The translations under genes and the position numbers were made by a program. The notes under the pieces were generated by a model. It had not been told where the DNA came from, did no database searches, and was given only the letters and a program-made list of their open reading frames with translations. From Lachnospiraceae bacterium (GTDB lineage Bacteria; Bacillota; Clostridia; Lachnospirales; Lachnospiraceae), in contig JAILHF010000031.1 of assembly GCA_024696005.1 (NCBI GenBank), positions 1 to 64,000 on the forward strand: a DNA stretch of 64,000 nucleotides, written 5' to 3'. Of the stretch, positions 33,066-42,987 are shown in pieces (positions within the stretch are counted from its first letter, which is position 1; each line of letters starts with the position of its first letter).

Positions 33066-36002
33066 ATGAAGAACAAGACAAAAACAATCGTAATCGCAGT
33101 TATCGTAGTTGCAGTTCTGCTGGTGATCCTCTGGCCTCGCAAGAAGGTCTACGATTTCCACGAAAAGTATGAAGGCGTCGACCTGACTGCCGAAGTGGAA
33201 GGTGCCGAAAGAAAAGGCACCTATGACAAGTATCTTGCCGGCCATGCGGGGGCCGCGACGCCGTCTTCGGATACCGAAGTGGATATCTTCAGCTATACGG
33301 CCGGCGGTGAGGGTGAAGTCCGTGTGGAAGAGAACTACAACGGATCGAAAGCCCTCTTTACCGATACCAATTCCACGGTCACCTGGAATGTCGACGTTCC
33401 CGAATCCGGCTTCTACAATCTTTACATCGAATATCTTGCGGCGGAGTCGAGAGGCGTGGCCGTCGAGCGTTCCGTTTATATCAATGACGAGATCCCCTTT
33501 GAAGATGCGAAGAGCGTCGAGTTCACCCGTATCTGGACCAACGGCGGCCCGGTAAAGGTGGACAACCAGGGCAACGAGATCCGTCCTACCCAGGTCGAGA
33601 TCTATGACTGGCAGGATACCTGCTTCGAGGATGATATGGGTTATGTTGCGGAGCCTTACCGTTTCTATTTCGAAAAAGGCGCCAACACCATCACGCTGAA
33701 AGCGGAGAATGAGCCGATGGCGATCCGGAAGTTCGTGGTGCAGGGTATCCGTGAGCTTCCTTCCTATGATGAATATGTTTCCGCCCAGCCTTCCGCAGGC
33801 GGGCAGGCTGATTTTGACAAGATCGTGGAAGGCGAGGCCTCCACGAGACGTTCCGAATCTTCTCTCTATGCAAAATACGACCGTTCTTCACCTACGACAC
33901 AGCCCGGCAGCGTGACCATGACCCTGCTTAACTATGTGGGTGGCGATGCATGGCGCAGCAACGGCATGTGGGTGGAATGGGAAGTGGAGATCCCTGAGGA
34001 CGGTTTCTACAATCTGATGTTCAAGGCGCGTCAGAACTATGCCCGCGGCAGCATGAGCAACCGCAAGATCCTGATCGACGGTGAGGTTCCTTTCGAAGAG
34101 CTGAACGAAGTGGGCTTCGCTTTCCTGAATGACTGGGAATGCAAGGAGCTGGCCGATGAGAACGGCACTCCCTTCAATATCTATCTGACCAAGGGTGTCC
34201 ATACCGTTCGCATGGAAGCTACCCTCGGACATCTCGGTGAGCTTCTTTCCGATCTGGAGAGCAGCACTTACCGTCTGAACCAGATCTACCGCCGCATCCT
34301 GGTGTACACCGGTGCGAACCCCGACCAGTATCGTGACTACAAGATCGATACCACCTATCCCGAGATCATCGAGGCCATGGATCTGGAATCCAAGCGTCTT
34401 TTCAAGCTTGTGGATGATCTGACGGCCTACAGCGGACAGAAGGCTGACAACATCGCCACCGCGCAGACCATCGCGCAGCAGCTGGAGCGTTTCGTTGCGA
34501 AGCCCCAGAAGATCACCCTTGAATTCATCGCCTTCAAGGATAACATCACGGCTCTCGGTACCGCTGCATTGAACATGAGCGAGACCAAGCTGGATGTGGA
34601 CTATCTGGAGATCACCGGGACGGGAGTATCCCCTGCCATCGTAAAGAGTAATTTCTTCAAGGCAGCATGGCACGAGATCCGTTCCTTCGTTGCATCCTTC
34701 TTTGTGGATTACAACGCAGTCGGTGATGTGTATACCGGAAGCGACGCGAAGGAAGCCGTTACGGTATGGGTGCTGACCGGACGTGACCAGGGTACCATCC
34801 TGAAGTCCATGATCGATGACGGCTTTACCCCGAATACCGGCGTAAAGGTCAATGTGAAGATCGTCGGCGCGGATGCCCTGCTGAACGCCGTCCTTGCAGG
34901 ACGCGGGCCGGATGTGGTGCTCTCCGTCGGTGCAGACCAGCCTGTCAACTATGCGCTTCGAGGAGCAGCGGAGGATATCACCCAGTTCCCGGATTATAAG
35001 GAAGTACTGAGCCACTATTCGCCCAGCTCTTATGAGCAGTACGGCCTGGACGGCCATATCTACGGCGTGCCCGAGCAGCAGACCTTCAACGTCATGTTCT
35101 ACCGCAAGGACGTGTTGGAAGAGCTTGAGCTGGAAGTGCCCGATACCTGGAAGGAGCTGATCGAGATGCTTCCTACCATTCAGGGCAACAACCTGACCAT
35201 CGGTCTGCCCAGCGCGGCAGGTTCCTCCTCCAGCGCAGGTGCCACCACAGCCGTGGCTTCCAACCAGCCCGACCTGTCCCTGTACTTCACCCTGCTGTAC
35301 CAGTACGGCGGTGATATGTACAATAAAGAAGGCACCAAGACCGCGGTGGATACCGAAGCCGGCATCGCAGCCTTCGATGACACCGTGCGGTTCTTCAACG
35401 ATTACGGCATACCCGTCTACTTCGACTTCGTAAGCCGTTTCCGTTCCGGCGAGATGCCCATCGGTATCATGCCGTATTCGACCTACAACACCCTGATGGT
35501 CTCCGCACCCGAGATCCGAGGTCTTTGGGACTTCACGCTGATCCCCGGTACCGAGAAGCCCGACGGGACCATCGACCGCAGCGCCTTCATCACCGGCAAT
35601 GCCACTATGATGATCGCTACCGACGATGAGCAGAAGAAGCAGAATTCCTGGGAATTTATGAAGTGGTGGGCAAATGCGGATACGCAGGTACGCTTCGGCC
35701 GCGAGATCGAAGCTCTCCTCGGTGCTTCCGCAAGATACAACACCGCAAACAGGGATGCATTCTCCAGACTGTCCTGGAGTGTGGAAGACATAGCGGTACT
35801 CGGAGCACAGTGGGACCAGACCGTTGGTATCCGCGAAGTACCCGGCGGATACTTTACCGGCCGTCACATTGCAAACGCGGTACGTAAGTGCATCAACGAC
35901 AAGGACGATTCGCGTGAGACCATCATCGACTATTCGATCAAGATCGATGAAGAGATCACCAAGAAGCGCCGTGAGTTCGGTATGCCGATCTACGGAGAAT
36001 AA
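33066..36002 (+). CDS. Membrane-anchored large sugar-binding protein (two beta-sandwich domains fused to an SBP domain)
   Basis: A 978-residue protein, about twice the normal length of a sugar-binding protein. An uncleaved-looking hydrophobic helix at 7-25 followed by PRKK, without a lipobox, anchors it. Residues about 35-230 and 255-420 look like two carbohydrate-binding beta-sandwiches with the same layout (VPESGFYNLYIEY and IPEDGFYNLMFKA). A helical part follows. Residues about 570-900 form an extracellular solute-binding domain (VTVWVLTGRDQG, GRGPDVVLSVG, YGVPEQQTFNVMFYRKDVLEEL, SWEFMKWWA). AAGGAG lies ten bases before ATG 33066. The two permeases follow at once, so this is the receptor of that importer, probably for long xylo-oligosaccharides. 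Confidence 0.8.
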   Translation: MKNKTKTIVIAVIVVAVLLVILWPRKKVYDFHEKYEGVDLTAEVEGAERKGTYDKYLAGHAGAATPSSDTEVDIFSYTAGGEGEVRVEENYNGSKALFTDTNSTVTWNVDVPESGFYNLYIEYLAAESRGVAVERSVYINDEIPFEDAKSVEFTRIWTNGGPVKVDNQGNEIRPTQVEIYDWQDTCFEDDMGYVAEPYRFYFEKGANTITLKAENEPMAIRKFVVQGIRELPSYDEYVSAQPSAGGQADFDKIVEGEASTRRSESSLYAKYDRSSPTTQPGSVTMTLLNYVGGDAWRSNGMWVEWEVEIPEDGFYNLMFKARQNYARGSMSNRKILIDGEVPFEELNEVGFAFLNDWECKELADENGTPFNIYLTKGVHTVRMEATLGHLGELLSDLESSTYRLNQIYRRILVYTGANPDQYRDYKIDTTYPEIIEAMDLESKRLFKLVDDLTAYSGQKADNIATAQTIAQQLERFVAKPQKITLEFIAFKDNITALGTAALNMSETKLDVDYLEITGTGVSPAIVKSNFFKAAWHEIRSFVASFFVDYNAVGDVYTGSDAKEAVTVWVLTGRDQGTILKSMIDDGFTPNTGVKVNVKIVGADALLNAVLAGRGPDVVLSVGADQPVNYALRGAAEDITQFPDYKEVLSHYSPSSYEQYGLDGHIYGVPEQQTFNVMFYRKDVLEELELEVPDTWKELIEMLPTIQGNNLTIGLPSAAGSSSSAGATTAVASNQPDLSLYFTLLYQYGGDMYNKEGTKTAVDTEAGIAAFDDTVRFFNDYGIPVYFDFVSRFRSGEMPIGIMPYSTYNTLMVSAPEIRGLWDFTLIPGTEKPDGTIDRSAFITGNATMMIATDDEQKKQNSWEFMKWWANADTQVRFGREIEALLGASARYNTANRDAFSRLSWSVEDIAVLGAQWDQTVGIREVPGGYFTGRHIANAVRKCINDKDDSRETIIDYSIKIDEEITKKRREFGMPIYGE

Positions 36003-36015
36003 GGGGTAAAAGATT

Positions 36016-37005
36016 ATGGCAAAGGAAAACAGCACAACAATTCCGCAGATTCCCGCTACGACAGGGAATGAGACTTACCTGCAGAAATACTTTATGCTTC
36101 GCAAGCATAAGGCCAAGGTTGCATGGAGAAAGGCCAAGATGAACAAGAACTGTTATCTGTTCCTTGCTCCCTATGCGATCCTGTTTGCGATGTTCTATCT
36201 GTTCCCGGTGGCTGCTTCGATCTTTTTCAGCTTTACCTATTATAACGTGCTGCAGCCGCCGCACTTCATCGGGCTCAACAACTACATGAGCCTTCTGCTG
36301 GAAGACGATATCTTCCTGATCGGCGTGAAGAACACGCTGATCATCGCACTGATCACCGGTCCTCTGGGCTATATCATGTCCTTCATCTTTGCCTGGATGA
36401 TCAACGAGCTTCCCCGAATGATCCGAAGCATCGCGGTCGTCATTTTCTACGCGCCGTCGATCGCAGGTAACTGCTTCGTCATCTTCTCCGTATTTTTCCG
36501 CGGTGATGCTTACGGATACGCAAATGCGTTCCTGATGAACCTCGGTATCACGGACAACCCGATCTACTGGTTTACCGATCCCAGATACATGCTTCCGATC
36601 TGCATGGTCGTCATCCTGTGGATGAGTCTGGGTACCGGCTTCCTTTCCTTCGTTGCAGGTCTGCAGGGCGTGGATACCTCCCTCTTCGAAGCCGGCGCCA
36701 TCGACGGTGTGCGCAACCGCTGGCAGGAGCTGTGGTACATCACCCTTCCCAGCATGAAGCCCATGCTGATGTTCGGTGCGGTCATGACCATCACCACTTC
36801 CTTCGGTGTGGCGGACGTGACGATGCAGCTCTGCGGTTTCCCCAGTACGGACTACGCGGCACGTACCATCGTGGCGCACCTGATCGACTACGGTCAGCAG
36901 AGATTCGAGATGGGTTATGCCTGCGCCATCGCGGCCATACTCTTCCTGATGATGATCCTCTGCAACAAGGCGATACAGGCACTGCTCAGACGTGTAGGTA
37001 CCTGA
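36016..37005 (+). CDS. Sugar ABC importer permease 1a (MalF/LplB type)
   Basis: A 329-residue membrane protein with six helices from residue 45 on and a basic cytoplasmic N-terminus. The EAA loop reads EAGAIDGVRNRWQELWYITLP, the docking site for the ATPase. It forms the channel with the next gene. It starts 13 bases after the large binding protein. No ATPase gene occurs in the cluster, so a shared MsmX-like ATPase encoded elsewhere must power it. Confidence 0.87.
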   Translation: MAKENSTTIPQIPATTGNETYLQKYFMLRKHKAKVAWRKAKMNKNCYLFLAPYAILFAMFYLFPVAASIFFSFTYYNVLQPPHFIGLNNYMSLLLEDDIFLIGVKNTLIIALITGPLGYIMSFIFAWMINELPRMIRSIAVVIFYAPSIAGNCFVIFSVFFRGDAYGYANAFLMNLGITDNPIYWFTDPRYMLPICMVVILWMSLGTGFLSFVAGLQGVDTSLFEAGAIDGVRNRWQELWYITLPSMKPMLMFGAVMTITTSFGVADVTMQLCGFPSTDYAARTIVAHLIDYGQQRFEMGYACAIAAILFLMMILCNKAIQALLRRVGT

Positions 37006-37061
37006 TAACAGAAACGTATCAGTGAACGGTTCCGAATAATCTTTAGGAGTAAGGATTGACT

Positions 37062-37967
37062 ATGAGTAAAAAGAAGAAAAACAAAGTGATTGAGGAAAAG
37101 CCTTACAAGAAGCCGCTGATCCGGCGTAGGAAGGCAAACAGATCCATCGGTGGAGATGTGGCTCTGTATATCTTCCTGATCTTGGTGGCGCTGATCATGG
37201 TGTTCCCTCTCGTGTATGCGGTGGAGGCGGCGCTGAAGCCCCTGGATGAGCTGTTTATGTTCCCGCCCAAGGTATTTGCAAGGCGTCCGACCATGAACAA
37301 CTTCGCGGACCTCTTCGTCACGATGGGCAAGGGCTGGGTCACCTTCTCCAGATACCTGTTCAATACCGTGTTCATTACCTTCGTCGGTACCGCGGGTCAC
37401 CTGTTTATCGCATCCATGGCGGCATTCGTGCTTGCAAAGTACGATTTCCCCGGTGCGCAGGGCTTCTTCAGGATCGTTACCACGGCCATGATGTTTAACG
37501 GCTGGGTCACGATGATCCCGAACTATATCCTGATCAGTAAGCTGGGCTGGGTCGACACCTACTGGGCGGTCATCATCCCGGCACTGGCGGCACCCATCGG
37601 ACTGTTCCTGATGAAACAGTTCATGGAAGGTCTGCCGACGGCACTGATCGAAGCGGCCAAGATCGACGGTGCCAATGAATGGACGGTATTCTCCAATATC
37701 GTCATGCCGAACGTAAAACCCGCATGGATGACGCTGATCATCTTCCAGGTGCAGGCACTCTGGAACAACAGAGCATCCATGTACATCTACTCGGAAGAAA
37801 AGAAGCCCATGGTATTCGCGCTTCAGCAGATCCAGGCCGGCGGTATCGCCCGTACCGGTCAGGGCGCGGCGGTGCTGGTGGTGGTCATGATCGTTCCGAT
37901 CCTGATCTTCGTATTTTCCGAGAGCCAGATTCTCGAGACCATGGCGAGCTCGGGTATCAAGGAATAA
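37062..37967 (+). CDS. Sugar ABC importer permease 1b (MalG/YtcP type)
   Basis: A 301-residue membrane protein with six helices. The EAA loop is EAAKIDGANEWTVFSNIVMP and the protein ends ETMASSGIKE, the typical MalG-type tail. ATG 37062 follows AAGGA with six bases of spacing; a TTG at 37056 is in frame but less likely. It pairs with the permease encoded just upstream. Forty-eight bases separate it from the NHL-repeat gene, on the same strand. Confidence 0.87.
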   Translation: MSKKKKNKVIEEKPYKKPLIRRRKANRSIGGDVALYIFLILVALIMVFPLVYAVEAALKPLDELFMFPPKVFARRPTMNNFADLFVTMGKGWVTFSRYLFNTVFITFVGTAGHLFIASMAAFVLAKYDFPGAQGFFRIVTTAMMFNGWVTMIPNYILISKLGWVDTYWAVIIPALAAPIGLFLMKQFMEGLPTALIEAAKIDGANEWTVFSNIVMPNVKPAWMTLIIFQVQALWNNRASMYIYSEEKKPMVFALQQIQAGGIARTGQGAAVLVVVMIVPILIFVFSESQILETMASSGIKE

Positions 37968-38017
37968 GCAGCGTATATTATGTCATTCCGACTTTTTAGG
38001 ATGACCGGAGGGATAGA

Positions 38018-39547
38018 ATGAAAAACAAGATCGTACGGTTAGTGACAACTGCAGCGGTGATGCTGGGAGTGGGGCTTTCGAGCTTTACTTCCGTCAAAGC
38101 GGGGGAAGACAATTATACCTACGTATACGATTACTGGGAAGACGTTCAGGACAGCCCGGATGCTTATACGGTGGCCAGAGTTTTTGATTTTGGAGCTTTG
38201 GGCCTGGACCGCAATCTGATGGCGCCCGAATCCCTCTATGTCAACGGTTCGAAGGTTTATCTCTGCGATACCGGGAATAACCGTATCCTTCTTTTTGACA
38301 GGCCCTCATCGGATGAGCTGATCCTGGAAAAGGAGATCAAGGGCATCAAAGGGGCGGAACCGGAGACCTTTAATGCTCCTTCCGATGTCTCTGTGGATGA
38401 GGAGGGTTATATCTATATTGCCGATCGTGAGAATCACCGCATACTGAAGGCGGATCAGGATCTGAACTATGTTATGGAGTTCACGAGGCCTTCGGATCAG
38501 GCCATCGATGCCGGTATGGATTTCAAACCCGACAAGATCGTTGCCGATACCGCAGGGCGTATTTACTGCGAAGCGTCTGGTATCAACAAGGGACTGCTGA
38601 AATTCGAAAATGACGGCGTTTTTTCCGGTTTTGTGGGAGCTACGCGCGTTTCCTATAATTTTACCGATTACCTCTGGAAGCGGTTCGCTTCCCAGGAGCA
38701 GAGAGCGCAGATGACCTCCTTTGTTCCTACCGAGTACGACAATCTGTATCTTGACCGCGAAGGTTTCATCTATGCCGTTTCCGGCGGCCTGAAGGAAGAG
38801 GATCTGAAAAACGAGACCGTGGACGCCGTACGTAAGCTGAATATGATGGGGTCCGACATCCTGGTCCGCAACGGCGATTATCCCGTCTTCGGTGATCTGT
38901 ACTGGGGCGGCGGCGGCGGTATCACCGGTCCTTCCTACTTCAAGGATGTGACGGTCCTGGACAACGATATCTACATCTGCCTGGACCAGAACCGCGGACG
39001 TCTCTTCGGATATGACGATCAGGGCCGCATGGTGTACGCCTTTGGCGGAAACGGAAACCAGGCGGGCTACTTCCGTAAGCCTGTTTCCATCGAACACATG
39101 GACAACGATCTGCTGGTACTGGATCAGCAGGATTGCACGGTAACGCTCTTTATACCGACTCATTACGGGCAGCTGATCTACGATGCCATGGCACATTTCG
39201 ATGTGGGTGAGTATGACGAAGCTCAGGCCTGCTGGGAAGAAGTAAAGATGCTCAACGGTAACTACTCCCTGGCCTATATCGGTATCGGCCGTTCCCTTCT
39301 GCGTAAGGGGCAGTACAGGGAATCCATGGACTATTTCGAGGTCAAGTACGACGACGAGAATTATTCCAGAGCATATGCACAGTATCGTAAGCAATGGATC
39401 CGGGAACACATCATCACCATCATCCTGATCCTCGTCGTGCTTGCGGTCATACCTCTGACGATCGGCAAGATATTTGCTCTGAAGGAAGAGATTGACAACG
39501 CGGATATCTTCAAGCTGAGAAGAAGACAGGAAAATCAGACAGAGTAA
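38018..39547 (+). CDS. Exported NHL-repeat/TPR protein with C-terminal membrane anchor
   Basis: A 509-residue protein. A signal peptide at 1-29 ends SVKA. NHL-type propeller blades follow (VYLCDTGNNRILLFD, YIYIADRENHRILKAD, IYICLDQNRGRLFGYDDQGRMVYAFGGNG), then a TPR-like pair near 385-450 (YDEAQACWEEVKMLNGNYSL, YRESMDYFEVKY) and one C-terminal helix (IITIILILVVLAVIPL). The body would face outward. NHL propellers bind carbohydrates, peptides or partners. In this operon it may scaffold the importer or bind oligosaccharide; the function is unknown. GGAGG lies eight bases before the ATG. Confidence 0.75.
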   Translation: MKNKIVRLVTTAAVMLGVGLSSFTSVKAGEDNYTYVYDYWEDVQDSPDAYTVARVFDFGALGLDRNLMAPESLYVNGSKVYLCDTGNNRILLFDRPSSDELILEKEIKGIKGAEPETFNAPSDVSVDEEGYIYIADRENHRILKADQDLNYVMEFTRPSDQAIDAGMDFKPDKIVADTAGRIYCEASGINKGLLKFENDGVFSGFVGATRVSYNFTDYLWKRFASQEQRAQMTSFVPTEYDNLYLDREGFIYAVSGGLKEEDLKNETVDAVRKLNMMGSDILVRNGDYPVFGDLYWGGGGGITGPSYFKDVTVLDNDIYICLDQNRGRLFGYDDQGRMVYAFGGNGNQAGYFRKPVSIEHMDNDLLVLDQQDCTVTLFIPTHYGQLIYDAMAHFDVGEYDEAQACWEEVKMLNGNYSLAYIGIGRSLLRKGQYRESMDYFEVKYDDENYSRAYAQYRKQWIREHIITIILILVVLAVIPLTIGKIFALKEEIDNADIFKLRRRQENQTE

Positions 39548-39575
39548 CGATCAAGAACGAAAAGGGTGGACAAGA

Positions 39576-40271
39576 ATGGCTAAAACCAGAACCTATCAGA
39601 AAGAAGAGAGTAAAGAGGAAAAGAGAGCCCGCCGGAGGGAGTGGTTCGCACACTGGGGGAAGACGATGAAATTCGGCTTTTATTGCCTTACCCACCCCCT
39701 GGACGGCTTCTGGAAGCTCACACATGAGCACAGGGGAAGCTATGCTGCGGCGAATACGATCCTGTTCCTTGCGATCTTTACCCGTATCATCAAGCTGAAG
39801 TATACCAGTTTCCTGTTTTTGAACGTATACTGGGAGGATGTCAATATCTTCCTTTACATAGCCAGTATCCTTTTCCCGCTGTCCCTGTGGGTGGTCGGAA
39901 ACTGGGCGCTGACTACGCTGTTTGACGGAAAAGGACGCCTGGGAGACGTTTACATGGGAACCTGCTATGGCATGCTGCCGTATCCGGTGATCCAGCTACC
40001 GCTGATGATCGTAAGTAACTTCGTGACCATCGAGGAAGGACAGTTTTATTCGGTGCTGAGTGTTCTGTCACTGGTATGGTGCCTGATCCTGATCATATGC
40101 GGCATGGGTCAGATACACGCCTACTCGGCAGGAAAAACGATCCTGTTTACGATCGCGTCCATAGCGGCCGTACTGGTAATGATCTTCCTTCTGATGATCT
40201 TCTTCAGTATGGTCACACAGGGTATCGGTTATTTCATCTCCCTGGGCCGTGAGCTGATGTATCGAATGTGA
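39576..40271 (+). CDS. YIP1-family membrane protein
   Basis: A 231-residue protein with a charged N-terminus (to about residue 50) and five hydrophobic helices, including a PYPVIQLPLMIVSNF segment typical of YIP1 domains. YIP1 proteins are known from membrane traffic in eukaryotes; bacterial members have no defined role. It sits between the NHL and DUF5696-like genes with spacings of 28 and 43 bases, so it belongs to the same operon. It may help assemble the neighbouring membrane proteins. Confidence 0.7.
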   Translation: MAKTRTYQKEESKEEKRARRREWFAHWGKTMKFGFYCLTHPLDGFWKLTHEHRGSYAAANTILFLAIFTRIIKLKYTSFLFLNVYWEDVNIFLYIASILFPLSLWVVGNWALTTLFDGKGRLGDVYMGTCYGMLPYPVIQLPLMIVSNFVTIEEGQFYSVLSVLSLVWCLILIICGMGQIHAYSAGKTILFTIASIAAVLVMIFLLMIFFSMVTQGIGYFISLGRELMYRM

Positions 40272-40314
40272 TCCGGCATAGAGACAGGAAAAAGGGCAGA
40301 GGATAGGAGTAGTT

Positions 40315-42954
40315 ATGAGCGAAGAGAACGTAAAGAAGGTAAAAAAGGAAAAGCCGGTGAGAAAAAAAGCACGCGGCGAGGCCAATACGGAGCGTCAGAA
40401 GGCCATCAGGGATTTCCTGAAGAGTCTGATCTTTCCGCTGTGTTTCCTTGCAGTGATCGGGATCGCCGTCTTTGCCATTATCAATCTGGTTAATCCCGAG
40501 GTTGAGAAAAATCCGGTGGTGCCTTACGGTTATGACGGCGAGGTAGAGCCCGTTGTTCTGGAAAACGACCAACTGATCTTCAGCATGGATCCGACCACGA
40601 CTCTTTTTACGGTCACCAAGAAGTCTACCGGCAAGGTATGGTCCTCCTATATCGAGGAAGCGGAAAGTGACAGCAAGGCCCTGTCGGAAGAAAAGGGCCG
40701 CATGCAGTCCAATCTGCTGCTTACCTACAGTATCAAGAGCGGTCTGGAGACCATCTATGATACCAAGCGTTTCAGCGTGGATAACTCCATATACGAGATC
40801 AGCAAAGACGGGGATACCCTGAAGGTGAAGTATACGCTGGGCAAGGTTTCCCGTGAATACATCATGCCTACCGTCATCCGTGTGGCAGAGCTGGATGCAT
40901 ATCGTGATAAGATGGAGAAGAGTGACTCCTCCATGGTCAAGGATATGTATAAGAAATACGATATCAAAAAGCTCAAGAAGGGTGACAACAAGGAAGAACT
41001 CCTGGAAAAGTATCCGGTGCTTGCCACCGATCCCATCTATGTGCTGAAGGCCGATGCGAGAGAAGACCGTAAGAACCGTATCGAGAAGGCTCTGGAGGGA
41101 GCAGGCTATACCTATGATCAGTATCTTGCGGATAAGGAGCTGGACCAGTCCGAATCCGAAGAAGATAACCAGCTCTTTAACGTGGAGATGGATTTCCGCC
41201 TGGACGGAGATGATATGATCGTTGAAGTTCCCCTTGACTCTCTGGAGTACAATGCGGATGCGCCGATCACCCTGCTTTCGCCTCTTCCGTATTTCGGAGC
41301 GGGAAGCAAGGATCAGGAAGGATTCATGCTGGTGCCCGAAGGCGGCGGCGGGATCATCGAATACAATAACGGAAAGATTGCGCAGAACAGCTACTATGCA
41401 AATATGTACGGCTGGGATATGTGCCTGCGCCGCAGATATGTGATCCATAACACCCGGGCTTATTTCAATGCCTACGGACAGTCCACGGAGGACGGATCCT
41501 TCCTCTGCATCATGGAGGATGGTTCTTCCTACGCCTCTGTCAAGGCATCGGTAAGCGGCAAGGTGAATGATTACAACTTTGTTTATGCGGATTACCAGAT
41601 CATCCCGAAGGAGCAGTTCGAGATCTCGGATATGTCCAGTTCGGCTGTGTATTCCTTCCTGCCTTCCCTCCCGGAGGGAGAGAAGCTGGTCCAGAGATAC
41701 CGTTTCATCGATTCTTCCGATTATGTGGACATGGCTTATGCCTACAGGGATTATCTGGAAACGACCTACGGTGAATACATGAGCCTCAATTCCGACGAAA
41801 AGGCTCCCGTGTCCGTAGAGATCCTTGGAGCGGTCGATAAGGTACAGCAGATCCTGGGTGTGCCGGTATCCCTTCCCCTTAAGCTGACTACCTACAAAGA
41901 AGCCGGTGAGATGATCGAAGATATGCAGGGTTCCGACATCGGAAAGATTTCCGTGAAATATACCGGATGGTGCAACGGTGGTGTAAACCAGAAGATCCTG
42001 ACCAGTGTAAATACGATCCCGGCCCTGGGCTCCAAGAAGGACCTTTCGGATCTCGGAACTTCCGCTTCCGGTCTGGGAGTGGATCTGTATCTGGACGGTA
42101 TCACCCAGTACGAGCACCGGAGCAATCTGTTCAACGGCTTTATCTCCTACCGGGATGCGGCCAGACAGCTGACCAAGGAAAGAGCCGAGCTCTTTAATTA
42201 CAGTCATGTGACCTATGCGGCCAGAGAGGGCTTCAAGAGCTATTATCTCCTTCATACCTCTCTTGCCATGACGATGGCGGACAATCTGGTGGCCGCTGCC
42301 AAAACCTACGGTACGGGTGTTTCTTTCCAGGACATCGGTATGGATCTTTCCTCCGATTTCTATCGTAAGGAGACCCACAGCCGTGAGGATACCAAGGCGA
42401 AGAACAAAGAGCTTCTGAAGTCTCTGGATGATAAGAAGATCATGATCAACATGGGAAATGACTATGCGGTTCCCTATGTGGATATGGTGACCAATATGGA
42501 TCTGAAGGGCAGTGAATATACCATCATTGATGAGAATGTTCCGTTCTACCAGATTGCGATCCACGGCTATATCGATTATACCGGCGATCCCATCAATATC
42601 TCCGGCGATGATCAGGAAGAGCTGCTGCGTTGCGTAGAGTACGGAGCCGGCCTGAACTTCACCCTGATGAAGGAAAGCTCCTTCGCCCTGCAAAAGACTC
42701 TTTATACCGAGTATTACGGCTGTGAATATGCAGCCTGGAGAGACCGCATGTTCGAGATGTGCAAGCGTTATAACCGGGAACTGGGCCATTGCTTCAAGCA
42801 GGAAATGAAAGATCACGAGATCCTTTCCCCTTACGTACGTGCCACGACTTATGCGGACGGAACAAAGGTTTATGTGAATTACAGCTTTTCCGAGGATTAT
42901 GTGGCTGAGGATGGTACGAAGGTTCCGGCCCGTGATTATACAGTCGTGCGCTGA
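40315..42954 (+). CDS. DUF5696-like membrane-anchored extracellular protein
   Basis: An 879-residue protein with a lysine-rich cytoplasmic N-terminus, one membrane helix (about 40-62) and a large extracellular part. Residues about 75-480 are beta-rich (FMLVPEGGGGIIEYNNGK). Residues about 510-800 look like a glycosidase-type TIM barrel: LPLKLTTYKEAGEMI, ISVKYTGWCNGGVNQ, VDLYLDGITQYE, FQDIGMDLSSDF. I recognise it as the DUF5696 type found beside sugar importers. No function is established; I infer a sugar-binding or hydrolytic role at the cell surface. No catalytic pair can be named. Permease 2a follows after 33 bases. Confidence 0.68.
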   Translation: MSEENVKKVKKEKPVRKKARGEANTERQKAIRDFLKSLIFPLCFLAVIGIAVFAIINLVNPEVEKNPVVPYGYDGEVEPVVLENDQLIFSMDPTTTLFTVTKKSTGKVWSSYIEEAESDSKALSEEKGRMQSNLLLTYSIKSGLETIYDTKRFSVDNSIYEISKDGDTLKVKYTLGKVSREYIMPTVIRVAELDAYRDKMEKSDSSMVKDMYKKYDIKKLKKGDNKEELLEKYPVLATDPIYVLKADAREDRKNRIEKALEGAGYTYDQYLADKELDQSESEEDNQLFNVEMDFRLDGDDMIVEVPLDSLEYNADAPITLLSPLPYFGAGSKDQEGFMLVPEGGGGIIEYNNGKIAQNSYYANMYGWDMCLRRRYVIHNTRAYFNAYGQSTEDGSFLCIMEDGSSYASVKASVSGKVNDYNFVYADYQIIPKEQFEISDMSSSAVYSFLPSLPEGEKLVQRYRFIDSSDYVDMAYAYRDYLETTYGEYMSLNSDEKAPVSVEILGAVDKVQQILGVPVSLPLKLTTYKEAGEMIEDMQGSDIGKISVKYTGWCNGGVNQKILTSVNTIPALGSKKDLSDLGTSASGLGVDLYLDGITQYEHRSNLFNGFISYRDAARQLTKERAELFNYSHVTYAAREGFKSYYLLHTSLAMTMADNLVAAAKTYGTGVSFQDIGMDLSSDFYRKETHSREDTKAKNKELLKSLDDKKIMINMGNDYAVPYVDMVTNMDLKGSEYTIIDENVPFYQIAIHGYIDYTGDPINISGDDQEELLRCVEYGAGLNFTLMKESSFALQKTLYTEYYGCEYAAWRDRMFEMCKRYNRELGHCFKQEMKDHEILSPYVRATTYADGTKVYVNYSFSEDYVAEDGTKVPARDYTVVR

Positions 42955-42987
42955 CGAAATCAGATAGGATAAAGAGAGGCTTAAACG

